A DNA stretch of 64,000 bases from Cellvibrionaceae bacterium AOL6 (GTDB lineage Bacteria; Pseudomonadota; Gammaproteobacteria; Pseudomonadales; Cellvibrionaceae), in the NCBI GenBank assembly GCA_003265435.1, contig NOXC01000014.1, positions 1 through 64,000 on the forward strand, written 5' to 3'. Shown piece by piece: positions 8,762 to 16,532 of the stretch (position 1 is its first letter; each line of letters opens with the position of its first letter). The position numbers and the translations under genes were made by a program. The notes beneath the pieces were generated by a model, which saw only the letters and a program-made list of their open reading frames with translations, had not been told where the DNA came from and searched no databases.

Positions 8762-9715
8762 TTAGAGGACGGTGAATTCGGCGCGGTGGTTCATGAAGGT
8801 CGCTTTGTCGATGACGCCGCCGCGGTGCTGAATGATGACGCCTGCGCAGCGATTGCCTTCACGTGCCGCTTCGATGGCCGAGCCGCCGAGCAGGCGCGAA
8901 GCGAGGTAGTCCGCGTTAAAGGTGTCGCCGGCCGCGGTGGTATCCACCACATTTTCGACGCGCTTCACTGCGACGCGGGTTTCGGCGTTGCCATTGACGA
9001 TGATGACATCGTCGGCGCCGCGCTTGTAGACAATTTCATCGATACTCAGTTCTGCGTAGCGTGTATTGGCTTCGCTGAGTGGGTTGCCCTTGCTGCCCCA
9101 GAGTAACTCTTCATCGTCGAGCGTCAGCAGCGCGAGGTCGGTGATGGCGAGGACCGCCATGTTGGCTTGTTGTGCTTTTTCTGCAGAGGCCCAGAGCCGG
9201 GGGCGGTAATTGCTATCGAATGCAATTTTGCCACCGTTCGCTTTGTAGGCGTGAAGCAGGGCGAGTAGCTTTTCTCGTGCCTCATCGCTCATCACGGCCA
9301 GGCTGATCCCAGAAAGGTAGAGCCATTCGCATTGAGCAAAATAGGCTGACAGTGCCTGATTGCGCTGATCGTCTTCAAACAGTTGTCGCGCGGCGCTTTG
9401 ATCGCGCCAATACAGAAATTCACGCTCTCCGTCTGGTGCGTTGTGAATCATGTAAAGGCCGGGCATGGCGCTCGCACTGCGAGTGATTGCGCCTGTATCC
9501 ACCTCTTCGTTACGCAGGCGCTGTACAATTTCGTTGCTGTAAGCATCTTCGCCGAGGCGCGTGACGTAGGCGCTGTTCACGCCGAGGCGGGCGAGGGTGA
9601 CCACGGTGTTGTAGCTGTCGCCGGCAAAGGACAGGGCTTTGAGTTCTTTGTCAGCGTCGGAGCCTGCAGGGGCCAGTTCGATCATTACTTCGCCAATAGA
9701 GGCTATCTGGGGCAT
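8762..9715 (-). CDS. kdgK: 2-keto-3-deoxygluconate kinase (PfkB family)
   Basis: The enzyme phosphorylates 2-keto-3-deoxygluconate with ATP to KDPG, the step before the Eda aldolase and shared by the pectin-lyase and galacturonate branches. The 317-residue protein has the PfkB/ribokinase fold: an N-terminal AGDSYNTVVTLARLG substrate segment (31-45) and the C-terminal signature DTTAAGDTFNADY with the catalytic base Asp264. It is transcribed away from uxaC, and its predicted promoter has the regulon palindrome between the -35 and -10 boxes. PfkB substrates are hard to tell apart by sequence; here the neighbours make KDG the clear choice. Confidence 0.87.
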   Translation of the reverse strand: MPQIASIGEVMIELAPAGSDADKELKALSFAGDSYNTVVTLARLGVNSAYVTRLGEDAYSNEIVQRLRNEEVDTGAITRSASAMPGLYMIHNAPDGEREFLYWRDQSAARQLFEDDQRNQALSAYFAQCEWLYLSGISLAVMSDEAREKLLALLHAYKANGGKIAFDSNYRPRLWASAEKAQQANMAVLAITDLALLTLDDEELLWGSKGNPLSEANTRYAELSIDEIVYKRGADDVIIVNGNAETRVAVKRVENVVDTTAAGDTFNADYLASRLLGGSAIEAAREGNRCAGVIIQHRGGVIDKATFMNHRAEFTVL

Positions 9716-10031
9716 GGTTCTCGCTCTCGGAATCGATGAATGTTATGGTTGTTTTGACAATATCTGGTTGGCGGAAAGCGTTGCAGCCTGAGGGCTGAAT
9801 CGACATCCTGCAGATTTAGTGCAGCAATTTTATAATTGGTCATACCAAAAGGCAACCGGATGTTTTATACTGGCCAGCCAAGCGCACAGCTTACCATGCG
9901 CCAGGCCACGTTACACATGTTCCGAATACACATGGGTGGCGCGTAAAACCTAGGTTTTTGGTCATGCCTGTCGCAATAGAAGGGCGCCTCTCGATGGAGA
10001 GGTAGCAAATGTAGACCAACGATAATAGTGA
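9716..10031. other. Divergent control region kdgK/uxaC
   Basis: This 316-base gap between two divergent genes holds a strong operator-like palindrome (9836-9848), a kdgK promoter around it and a possible uxaC -10 (TATACT at 9866). The uxaC leader would then be about 155 bases long; I see no gene in it. Confidence 0.6.
9827..9855 (-). promoter_or_regulatory. kdgK promoter with operator in the spacer
   Basis: On the minus strand TTGCCT (-35, 9855-9850) and TAAAAT (-10, 9832-9827) are 17 bases apart. The spacer is filled by the palindrome TTGGT-CAT-ACCAA (9836-9848, plus-strand reading). A repressor bound there would block RNA polymerase directly. Confidence 0.6.
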
Positions 10032-11453
10032 ATGCTCATGAGTGTACTTGAATTGCATCCAGACCGACTTTTTCCCGCTGATGAATCTGCGCGCAGTGTG
10101 GCTCGCCGCCTGTATGCCGAAATTAAGGACCTGCCTATTATCAGCCCCCACGGTCACACTGACCCTCAGTGGTTTGCTGATAACGAACCCTTTGATTCGG
10201 CCGCTGACCTGCTGATCAAACCGGACCACTACGTATTTCGCATGCTCTATAGCCAGGGTGTGCCTCTAGAGTCTCTCGGTGTGCCCACCGTTGACGGTTC
10301 TGCAGTAGAAACGGATGGCCGTAAAATCTGGCGTCTGTTTGCACAGCACTACTCGCTGTTTCGCGGTACGCCTTCGCGCATGTGGCTCGACTACGTGTTC
10401 AAGGAAGTGTTCGAAATGAACACCTTGCTGTCCGACGCGACAGCCGACGAATATTACGATCGCATCAACGACTATCTCGCCAAGCCCGAGTTTTTGCCAC
10501 GTGCTTTGTTCGACCGCTACAAGATCGAATGCCTGGCGACAACGGAGTCACCATTGAATGATCTGCGTCATCATCAAAAAATCCGCGAGAGCGGCTGGAA
10601 AGGAAACGTCATTACGGCCTACCGTCCCGATCCGGTGGTCGACCCTGATTTCGAAGGCTTCACCTCCGCGGTGGCCTACCTCGGTGAACTCACGGGTGAA
10701 GACACAACTAACTGGGATGGCTACCTGGCCGCATTGCGCAATCGTCGCGAATTCTTTGCGTCAATGGGGGCAACGTCAACCGACCACGGCCATCCTACCG
10801 CGCGCACAGCGAACCTGAGCCGTCCCGAATGCGAAGCGTTGTTTGCGAAAGCGTTGGCGGGCAAATGTACAGCGGAAGAAGCCGATATTTTCCGTGGTCA
10901 GATGCTGACTGAAATGGCGGGCATGAGCGTAGAAGATGGCTTGACCATGCAGATTCATCCCGGCTCGTTCCGCAACCACAACAAAGTGGTATTTGATCGC
11001 TGGGGGCGCGATAAAGGCGCCGACATCCCACAGCAGACCGAATACGTTAACGCGCTGCAGCCCTTGCTCGACAAGTACGGCAATGAGCCTAACTTGACGA
11101 TCATTCTGTTCACACTCGACGAGACTGTCTACAGTCGTGAACTGGCGCCTTTGGCGGGTCACTACCCTGCATTGAAATTGGGCCCCTCCTGGTGGTTCCA
11201 TGACAGCCCGGAAGGTATGCGTCGTTTCCGTGAGCAAGTGACCGAAACCGCCGGTTTCTACAATACCGTTGGCTTTAACGACGACACACGTGCTTTCCTG
11301 TCTATTCCTGCACGTCATGATGTGGCTCGCCGCATGGACTGTGGTTTCCTCGGTCGCCTGGTGGCGGAGCATCGCCTGCCGGAAGATGAGGCGCTCGAAG
11401 TAGCGAAAGACCTGACCTACAACCTGGTCAAAAAAGCCTACAAGCTGGACTGA
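10032..11453 (+). CDS. uxaC: Uronate isomerase (glucuronate/galacturonate isomerase)
   Basis: The cytoplasmic enzyme converts D-galacturonate to D-tagaturonate and D-glucuronate to D-fructuronate. The 473-residue length and the amidohydrolase-like metal motif SPHGHTDPQWF (His40, His42) near the N-terminus are typical of UxaC. Further conserved blocks are TDHGHPTART and the C-terminal GGFLGRL-like region. The start is either ATG 10032 or ATG 10038; neither has a strong ribosome-binding site. It is the first gene of an operon with the downstream reductase, separated by 58 bases that include a stem-loop at 11460-11480. Confidence 0.95.
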   Translation: MLMSVLELHPDRLFPADESARSVARRLYAEIKDLPIISPHGHTDPQWFADNEPFDSAADLLIKPDHYVFRMLYSQGVPLESLGVPTVDGSAVETDGRKIWRLFAQHYSLFRGTPSRMWLDYVFKEVFEMNTLLSDATADEYYDRINDYLAKPEFLPRALFDRYKIECLATTESPLNDLRHHQKIRESGWKGNVITAYRPDPVVDPDFEGFTSAVAYLGELTGEDTTNWDGYLAALRNRREFFASMGATSTDHGHPTARTANLSRPECEALFAKALAGKCTAEEADIFRGQMLTEMAGMSVEDGLTMQIHPGSFRNHNKVVFDRWGRDKGADIPQQTEYVNALQPLLDKYGNEPNLTIILFTLDETVYSRELAPLAGHYPALKLGPSWWFHDSPEGMRRFREQVTETAGFYNTVGFNDDTRAFLSIPARHDVARRMDCGFLGRLVAEHRLPEDEALEVAKDLTYNLVKKAYKLD

Positions 11454-11459
11454 TGCAGG

Positions 11460-11480
11460 GCGCACCCGATCAGGGTGCGC
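11460..11480 (+). other. Intercistronic stem-loop uxaC-uxuB
   Basis: An 8-bp perfect stem (GCGCACCC with GGGTGCGC) encloses a five-base loop between the two genes and has no T-run. It is more likely an mRNA-stabilising or processing element than a terminator. Confidence 0.5.
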
Positions 11481-11511
11481 GTCGGCACACACAAATAACT
11501 AAGGTGTCACT

Positions 11512-12996
11512 ATGAAAAGATTGAACGCCGAAGTGCTCGCGGCACTGTCCGACGGCGAGCACGCGGTCACACTCCCAAAATACGATCGCACGAACACTCA
11601 GGCAGGTATCCTGCATCTGGGCATTGGTGCCTTTCATCGCGCTCACCAGGCTTACTACACGGAAGCCGTGTTGAATACCCAAGGCGGAAACTGGGGCATC
11701 ATTGGTGCGAGCCTGCGCTCCGCGGGCGTGAAGAATCAGCTCGCGCCCCAAGACGGCCTGTACACACTCGTGGTCAAAGGGCCCGAGGGCGAGCAGTACC
11801 AGATGATGGGTGTCTGCGACAGCGTGTTGGTGGGGCCGGAAGATCCGGCAGCACTGATCGCGCTGATGTCACAGGATGCGATAAAAATTGTGTCCATGAC
11901 CGTAACAGAAAAAGGGTATTGCCACGATCCGGCAACCGGTGATCTGAACTTCGCACACCCGGACATCGTTCACGACTTGGAAAACCTGGCCAGCCCGCGC
12001 TCCGCTATCGGTTATCTTGTTGCGGCTTTGGCTGCCCGTCGCGATGCCGGTGTAAAGAGCTTTACCGCGTTGAGCTGCGACAACTTGCCGAACAATGGCC
12101 GTGTTCTGGAAAAAGTGGTGAAACAATTTGCGGCGCGTGTGGACGAAGGGCTTGCCGACTGGATCGGCGCGAATACGACCTTCCCTTGCACGATGATCGA
12201 CCGCATTGTGCCCGCCACAACCGATGCAGACCGCGAAGCGCTCGAAAGCACATTGGGCTATCGCGATGAGGGTATGGTGGTTGCCGAGCCGTTCACACAA
12301 TGGGTGATCGAAGACACTTTTTGCAACGACCGCCCCGACTGGGCCGCTGCAGGTGCAACTTTCACCAATGAGGTGGAAGTGTTCGAAAAAATGAAGCTGC
12401 GCCTGTTAAACGGCAGTCACTCGACGTTGGCCTACTGCGGTTATCTGGCGGGTTATGAGACCATCAGCGAAGTGATGACGGACAAAGCGTTCGTCAACAT
12501 GATCACGACCTTTATGGATCGCGAGGCGGGTGAAACGGTCACGACGCCAGAAGGCTTTGATATTCAGCATTACAAGCAAGAGTTGCGCGATCGATTTGCG
12601 AACCCCGGCTTGAAGCATCGCACTTGGCAAATTGCGATGGACGGCTCTCAAAAGTTGCCTCAGCGCCTGCTCGAAACGCTGCGCGAGCAGCTTGAAGGCC
12701 CCGGCCACATCGACATTCTTTGCCTGGCCGTTGCCGCTTGGATTCGCTATGTATCCGGTGTCGATGAAAGCGGCAGTGCCATCGATGTGCAAGACCCCCT
12801 GGTCGCACGCCTGCAAGAAGTGCACAGTGCCCACGAGGGGGATGTACCCGCCATCGTGCGCGGTATTGTTGGCATGACGGAAGTCTTTGGTGCTGACCTC
12901 GTGGAAAACGATCCGTTTGTCGAAGGGGTGACCCGGTGGCTGAGCGCGTTTTACGCGGAGGGTGTGAAAGGCACCTTGCATCGTCAGTTTGGTTAA
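11512..12996 (+). CDS. uxuB: Fructuronate reductase-type hexuronate dehydrogenase
   Basis: This 494-residue member of the polyol (mannitol) dehydrogenase family reduces a ketohexuronate with NADH. The N-terminal nucleotide-binding motif HLGIGAFHRAHQAYY (35-49), the SMTVTEKGYC block and the catalytic segment MKLRLLNGSHS (Lys295, Asn300, His303) match E. coli UxuB far better than UxaB. By homology the product is D-mannonate from fructuronate. Yet the dehydratase in this window is the altronate type (UxaA) and no mannonate dehydratase is present, so the enzyme may act on tagaturonate or serve both substrates. It is cotranscribed with uxaC. Confidence 0.88.
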   Translation: MKRLNAEVLAALSDGEHAVTLPKYDRTNTQAGILHLGIGAFHRAHQAYYTEAVLNTQGGNWGIIGASLRSAGVKNQLAPQDGLYTLVVKGPEGEQYQMMGVCDSVLVGPEDPAALIALMSQDAIKIVSMTVTEKGYCHDPATGDLNFAHPDIVHDLENLASPRSAIGYLVAALAARRDAGVKSFTALSCDNLPNNGRVLEKVVKQFAARVDEGLADWIGANTTFPCTMIDRIVPATTDADREALESTLGYRDEGMVVAEPFTQWVIEDTFCNDRPDWAAAGATFTNEVEVFEKMKLRLLNGSHSTLAYCGYLAGYETISEVMTDKAFVNMITTFMDREAGETVTTPEGFDIQHYKQELRDRFANPGLKHRTWQIAMDGSQKLPQRLLETLREQLEGPGHIDILCLAVAAWIRYVSGVDESGSAIDVQDPLVARLQEVHSAHEGDVPAIVRGIVGMTEVFGADLVENDPFVEGVTRWLSAFYAEGVKGTLHRQFG

Positions 12997-13004
12997 AGCC
13001 CTGC

Positions 13005-13037
13005 GCGCGTGAGGCGCGCTTCTCAAGCCTCACGCGC
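13005..13037 (+). terminator. Probable terminator hairpin after uxuB
   Basis: GCGCGTGAGGC (13005-13015) pairs perfectly with GCCTCACGCGC (13027-13037) over an 11-base loop, nine bases past the uxuB stop. No T-run follows at once, though a pyrimidine-rich tract begins at 13044, so termination efficiency is uncertain. Confidence 0.5.
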
Positions 13038-13043
13038 AATCTA

Positions 13044-13083
13044 CCCTTCTCCTTTTCCTTCTCCTTTTCCTTCTCTTTCTCCT
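13044..13083. repeat. Polypyrimidine 12-bp tandem repeat
   Basis: Forty pyrimidines in a row on the plus strand are made of two exact copies of CCTTCTCCTTTT (13045-13056, 13057-13068) and a degenerate third (13069-13080). Homopurine/homopyrimidine tracts of this length can form triplex structures and are prone to slippage. Confidence 0.7.
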
Positions 13084-13237
13084 GTCATTGCCTGGGCACG
13101 ATAGCCTTGGGCGCATTGATGCTCTCCAATATTTTGATCTTGCTTTAAGCCTGCACAGCAGCTGAGTTCAGCATGTTGAGCGTTTGTATAAGTGTTACCA
13201 GGCACCTAGGCTGCGCTTTACTCAAATTTGCAGAGAT

Positions 13238-13250
13238 GATATAACATATC
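13238..13250. promoter_or_regulatory. Candidate Zur operator
   Basis: GATAT-AAC-ATATC is an inverted repeat 52 bases upstream of the COG0523 GTPase start. It resembles the A/T-rich TATAACATA core of gammaproteobacterial Zur boxes but is not a full match. A Zur-like gene lies in the same block. Confidence 0.35.
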
Positions 13251-13301
13251 TATTCTGTTGAGTGAAACACGCTTGTCACAATGCTCTGGAGCGCCACCGC
13301 T

Positions 13302-14501
13302 ATGAAGAAGCTGCCCGTAACTGTGCTATCCGGTTTTCTCGGAGCTGGAAAAACGACTGTGCTAAGCCACATCCTAAACCATCGGCACGGGAAGAAAGTG
13401 GCGGTTATCGTCAACGACATGAGCGAAATCAATATCGATGCAAAGACGGTGCAAAGCGAGGTGTCGCTGAGCCGCAAAGAAGAAAAACTCGTCGAAATGA
13501 GTAACGGTTGTATTTGTTGCACTCTGCGAGAGGACTTACTGCTCGAGGTCAACACGCTCGCCCGAGAGGGGCGCTTTGATTATCTGGTCATCGAGTCGAC
13601 GGGCATTTCTGAACCCCTTCCTGTCGCTGAAACCTTTACGTTTGAAGATGAGCACGGCGTGTCTCTGTCCGATGTCGCGGTATTGGATACGATGGTGACT
13701 GTCGTGGATGCGGTGAACTTCCTCAACGACTATGACGAGGCCAAGTATCTGCAGGCCACGGGAGAGTCGCTGGGCGAAGACGACGAGCGCAGTGTTGCAG
13801 ATTTGTTGGTTGAGCAAGTGGAATTTGCCAATGTGCTGCTCGTCAATAAGACAGATTTGGTGACGCCTGATGAGATGGCGCGCTTGGTAGCGATTTTGAG
13901 AAGTTTGAACCCGGATGCACGAGTACTGCCTGTTTCGCACGGTGAAGTGAGCATTGATGAAGTGCTCAGCACCGGCTTGTTTAATCTAGAACGCGCTCAG
14001 CAAGCGCCAGGTTGGCTAAAGGAGATGCGTGGGGAGCATGTGCCGGAAACAGAAGAGTATGGGATCCGTAGTTTTACCTATTCGGCGCGCAAACCGTTTC
14101 ATCCAGAGAAGTTTCACCAGTTTCTGCATGGCACGCAAAAGTTTGGCAAGCTCATTCGTTCAAAAGGGTATTTTTGGCTGGCATCGCGGCCCGACTTTGC
14201 TGGTCAATGGAGTCAGGCGGGCGGTATAGCACGCTATGGTTTTGCCGGTATGTTCTGGGACGCGGTACCCAAAGAAAATTGGCCGGAAGACGAGGACTAC
14301 CTCGCCTCCATAAAACGCATGTGGGTTGAGCCTTACGGCGATAAGCGCCAAGAGCTGGTATTTATTGGGCAGGGTTTGAATGAAGCGGGAATGCGCCAAG
14401 AACTGGATGACTGTTTGTTATCGGAAAGCGAACTGGCGCAGGGAGAACACTATTGGCTCTCGATTAACGATCCGTTTCCCACTTGGGGAGAAACAGCATG
14501 A
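13302..14501 (+). CDS. COG0523 (CobW/P47K-type) GTPase, zinc metallochaperone
   Basis: This protein of about 399 residues has the Walker A motif GFLGAGKTT (11-19), the metal-binding GCICCTLRED motif (Cys70, Cys72, Cys73) that defines zinc-related COG0523 proteins, and a C-terminal CobW domain with an aromatic-rich RPDFAGQWSQAGG segment. Such proteins deliver zinc to client enzymes under starvation. I prefer the ATG at 13302, with GGAG ten bases upstream, over the ATG at 13281. It overlaps the DUF1826 gene by four bases and is followed by zinc-uptake and Zur-like genes, which supports zinc over cobalt or nitrile-hydratase iron. Confidence 0.88.
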   Translation: MKKLPVTVLSGFLGAGKTTVLSHILNHRHGKKVAVIVNDMSEINIDAKTVQSEVSLSRKEEKLVEMSNGCICCTLREDLLLEVNTLAREGRFDYLVIESTGISEPLPVAETFTFEDEHGVSLSDVAVLDTMVTVVDAVNFLNDYDEAKYLQATGESLGEDDERSVADLLVEQVEFANVLLVNKTDLVTPDEMARLVAILRSLNPDARVLPVSHGEVSIDEVLSTGLFNLERAQQAPGWLKEMRGEHVPETEEYGIRSFTYSARKPFHPEKFHQFLHGTQKFGKLIRSKGYFWLASRPDFAGQWSQAGGIARYGFAGMFWDAVPKENWPEDEDYLASIKRMWVEPYGDKRQELVFIGQGLNEAGMRQELDDCLLSESELAQGEHYWLSINDPFPTWGETA

Positions 14502-15169
14502 GTCTCCTCGCGCAAAAAAACATAGATTCGCCTGGGCACAACCGACGCTACTTGATTGATGAGAGTCCAGAAATCCTAACAGGCATCTACGAAGAGGATG
14601 TCAACATTGTGACGTGGCGAAGGCCTTTATCTGAAGCCGTCGGTGAATCGGCGTCGCAGTTGTTAAGTAGGCACGCACGACTCCAGAGGTCGCTTACGCT
14701 CTCCCCAAAAAATACGCGTGAATCACTCTTGGATGAGTTTGGTAGCGATGAACTCCTCGCGCTGATCGAGGACATGGCAAACCTAGTGGACATGTTTTGT
14801 TGCTTATTTGGTTTGCGCCGAGCGGGCTTCAGGTTGACGGCATTGGATAGCGCCATGTGCCCTCGATTTCATGTTGATCACGTACCGTGCCGGCTTGTCA
14901 CCACATATTGTGGTGTCGCGACGGAGTGGCTGCCGCATCACGGTGTTGACCGCAGCAAACTCGGTGCGGGAAGTCAGGGTGTATCGGATGAAAAGTCTGG
15001 CTTATTTGAAGATAGCAGCGTCATTCAGCGTCTGCATAGTGGGGATGTCGCTCTGTTAAAAGGTGAGCGCTGGTTGGGCAACGAAGGGGCGGGTCTTGTT
15101 CACCGGTCGCCGCAGCTCGGAAAGTCGGAGCGGCGGCTGTTGCTGACGCTCGACTTCTCTGATGCTTAA
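14498..15169 (+). CDS. DUF1826 protein, zinc-linked
   Basis: This protein of about 223 residues matches the DUF1826 family, which is commonly found beside COG0523 GTPases in proteobacterial Zur regulons. The central segment from about 115 to 150 (LTALDSAMCPRFHVDHVPCR) contains conserved Cys and His residues, and the C-terminal half holds a VHRSPQLG motif. Its biochemical role is unknown. The ATG overlaps the GTPase stop as ATGA and follows a GGGGAG ribosome-binding site; a TTG at 14483 is a less likely start. Translational coupling suggests the two act together. Confidence 0.75.
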   Translation: MSLLAQKNIDSPGHNRRYLIDESPEILTGIYEEDVNIVTWRRPLSEAVGESASQLLSRHARLQRSLTLSPKNTRESLLDEFGSDELLALIEDMANLVDMFCCLFGLRRAGFRLTALDSAMCPRFHVDHVPCRLVTTYCGVATEWLPHHGVDRSKLGAGSQGVSDEKSGLFEDSSVIQRLHSGDVALLKGERWLGNEGAGLVHRSPQLGKSERRLLLTLDFSDA

Positions 15170-15202
15170 ACAGACTTCGTGACAGCATAAAGGCGATAAA
15201 AA

Positions 15203-15793
15203 TTGGCTTACCGTCAAACATTCATTTGGATGCTTTTGGTATTGGCAGTTCGTGTACAGGCTGGGAGCCAAGAAGCTGGCGCGCCTGGTCAGCGCGGTAG
15301 TGCACATGAACATGGCGTCAGCGAACTCAATGTTGCGGTGATCGGTGATGTGATTGAAGTGTCTTTGATGTCGCCGTCGATAAACCTGGTTGGGTTTGAG
15401 CGAGCGGCGAGCTCAAAAGCCGAAATAGAAGCTGTGGCGTCCTTGAAGAAAACACTGGAATCGGCTGACAGCTTAATTAATTTTGGAGCGGCGAAATGTC
15501 GCAATATCAGTGCAACTGTGGATGTCGGTAGTTTGCTTGATCGGGACGAAGCGGGGGATGTGCACTCGCACAGCCAAAGCCACGATCATGGTGAAAGGCA
15601 TGAAGAGAAGCACTATGACGTTTCCGCTATTTACCAATTTCAGTGTGCGGCAGCCGCAAAAATAGCGTTTCTGAAGGTAGACCTCTTTGATGCTTTTGCT
15701 GGCATTCAAGAGGTAAACGTGCTGTGGTTAACTGAAATCCGTCAGGGGCGTAAAGTGACCTCTGCGAAGGATCGCAAAGTGGTTTTTGAGTAA
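15203..15793 (+). CDS. zrgA: ZrgA-type (DUF2796) His-rich zinc uptake protein
   Basis: This exported protein of 196 residues starts with a hydrophobic signal (about 1-20). It has the AHEHGVSELNVAV motif of the DUF2796/ZrgA family and a His-rich stretch, HSHSQSHDHGERHEEKH, near residues 115-131 that can bind zinc. In Vibrio cholerae ZrgA belongs to the ZrgABCDE zinc uptake system. The best start seems to be a TTG at 15203, because it gives a complete signal peptide; an ATG at 15230 would give a shorter one. It precedes the Zur-like gene by six bases. Confidence 0.8.
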   Translation: MAYRQTFIWMLLVLAVRVQAGSQEAGAPGQRGSAHEHGVSELNVAVIGDVIEVSLMSPSINLVGFERAASSKAEIEAVASLKKTLESADSLINFGAAKCRNISATVDVGSLLDRDEAGDVHSHSQSHDHGERHEEKHYDVSAIYQFQCAAAAKIAFLKVDLFDAFAGIQEVNVLWLTEIRQGRKVTSAKDRKVVFE

Positions 15794-15798
15794 GGGAT

Positions 15799-16284
15799 AT
15801 GGCAAAGGTTGAGGACGCGCTAGAGCAGGCTGAGCAGATATGCCTCGCGCATGGCGCACGGTGGACCAAAAAGCGGAAGCGTGTTCTGGCGGGGCTTCTC
15901 GTATCGGACAAAGCGTTATCTGCCTATGAGCTCGTAGATATTTGTCACGAGAGATACGACTGCAACATCCCTCCGATGTCGGTATATCGAATTTTGGAGT
16001 TTTTGGAGGCGGAGGGTCTGGTTCACAAACTCAACTTGGCGAATAAATATGTGGCTTGCTCGCATATTCGATGTGGCGAGGAGCATGCCGCGCCTCAATT
16101 TTTGATTTGCCGGGAGTGTTGGAAAGTCAAGGAAGTGCACATTCAGGAGCGTCTTGTCGATGGCTTAAAGCGTGGTGTGCACGACGCAGGGTTTACGCTG
16201 ATTAGCCCGCAGATTGAAATGAGTTGTGTCTGCAACACCTGTTTGTGTACTGAAGCAAGCACTGCTTATTCTGTTCAAAACTAG
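15799..16284 (+). CDS. zur: Fur-family zinc regulator (Zur-like)
   Basis: This 161-residue Fur-family protein has an N-terminal winged helix with the recognition region PPMSVYRILEFLEAEGLVHKL. Its C-terminal half has the LICRECWKVKEV zinc site (first CxxC) and a second Cys pair, CVCNTC, near the C-terminus. Fur-family members with this arrangement inside a zinc operon are Zur. It would repress zinc uptake when zinc is ample, probably including this operon. It lies in the middle of the zinc block, which is common for autoregulated Zur genes. A peroxide or iron role is less likely given the neighbours. Confidence 0.85.
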   Translation: MAKVEDALEQAEQICLAHGARWTKKRKRVLAGLLVSDKALSAYELVDICHERYDCNIPPMSVYRILEFLEAEGLVHKLNLANKYVACSHIRCGEEHAAPQFLICRECWKVKEVHIQERLVDGLKRGVHDAGFTLISPQIEMSCVCNTCLCTEASTAYSVQN

Positions 16285-16303
16285 ATGATAACGAGCTTGA
16301 GTT

Positions 16304-16525
16304 GTGAGTGTACAATTTATTCCGACTAACTACGATGAGTGGCGTCACTGCATCACGGTGATTTGTCAGCAACCCTTGACCTTGGACTTTGTTGAGGAGC
16401 GCATTCAGGCCTTAACCAATCCAACAGATTATATGACAGTTCGATTTGTTGAGCTTTACGGCGATGGACAAAGACTAAACACACTGCAATGGCTGGAGCA
16501 GGAAAGAAAGCGGCTCGCGCCGTGA
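16304..16525 (+). CDS. Small hypothetical protein in the zinc operon
   Basis: This protein of 73 residues begins at a GTG 20 bases after the zur stop. It is acidic/aromatic with no signal peptide, cysteines limited to one (ICQQP) and a predicted alpha/beta make-up. I do not recognise a family. Close spacing suggests cotranscription with zur. It faces the minus-strand DUF3299 gene, with only seven bases between the stops. Confidence 0.6.
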   Translation: MSVQFIPTNYDEWRHCITVICQQPLTLDFVEERIQALTNPTDYMTVRFVELYGDGQRLNTLQWLEQERKRLAP

Positions 16526-16532
16526 TGTACGG

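Larger units (their letters stand above)
12997..13301. other. Intergenic region between uxuB and the zinc block
   Basis: This 305-base stretch contains an 11-bp inverted repeat (13005-13037) just after uxuB, a 40-base pure pyrimidine tract (13044-13083) and a palindrome that could be a Zur site (13238-13250). It marks the change from pectin to zinc genes. I see no gene in it. Confidence 0.6.
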
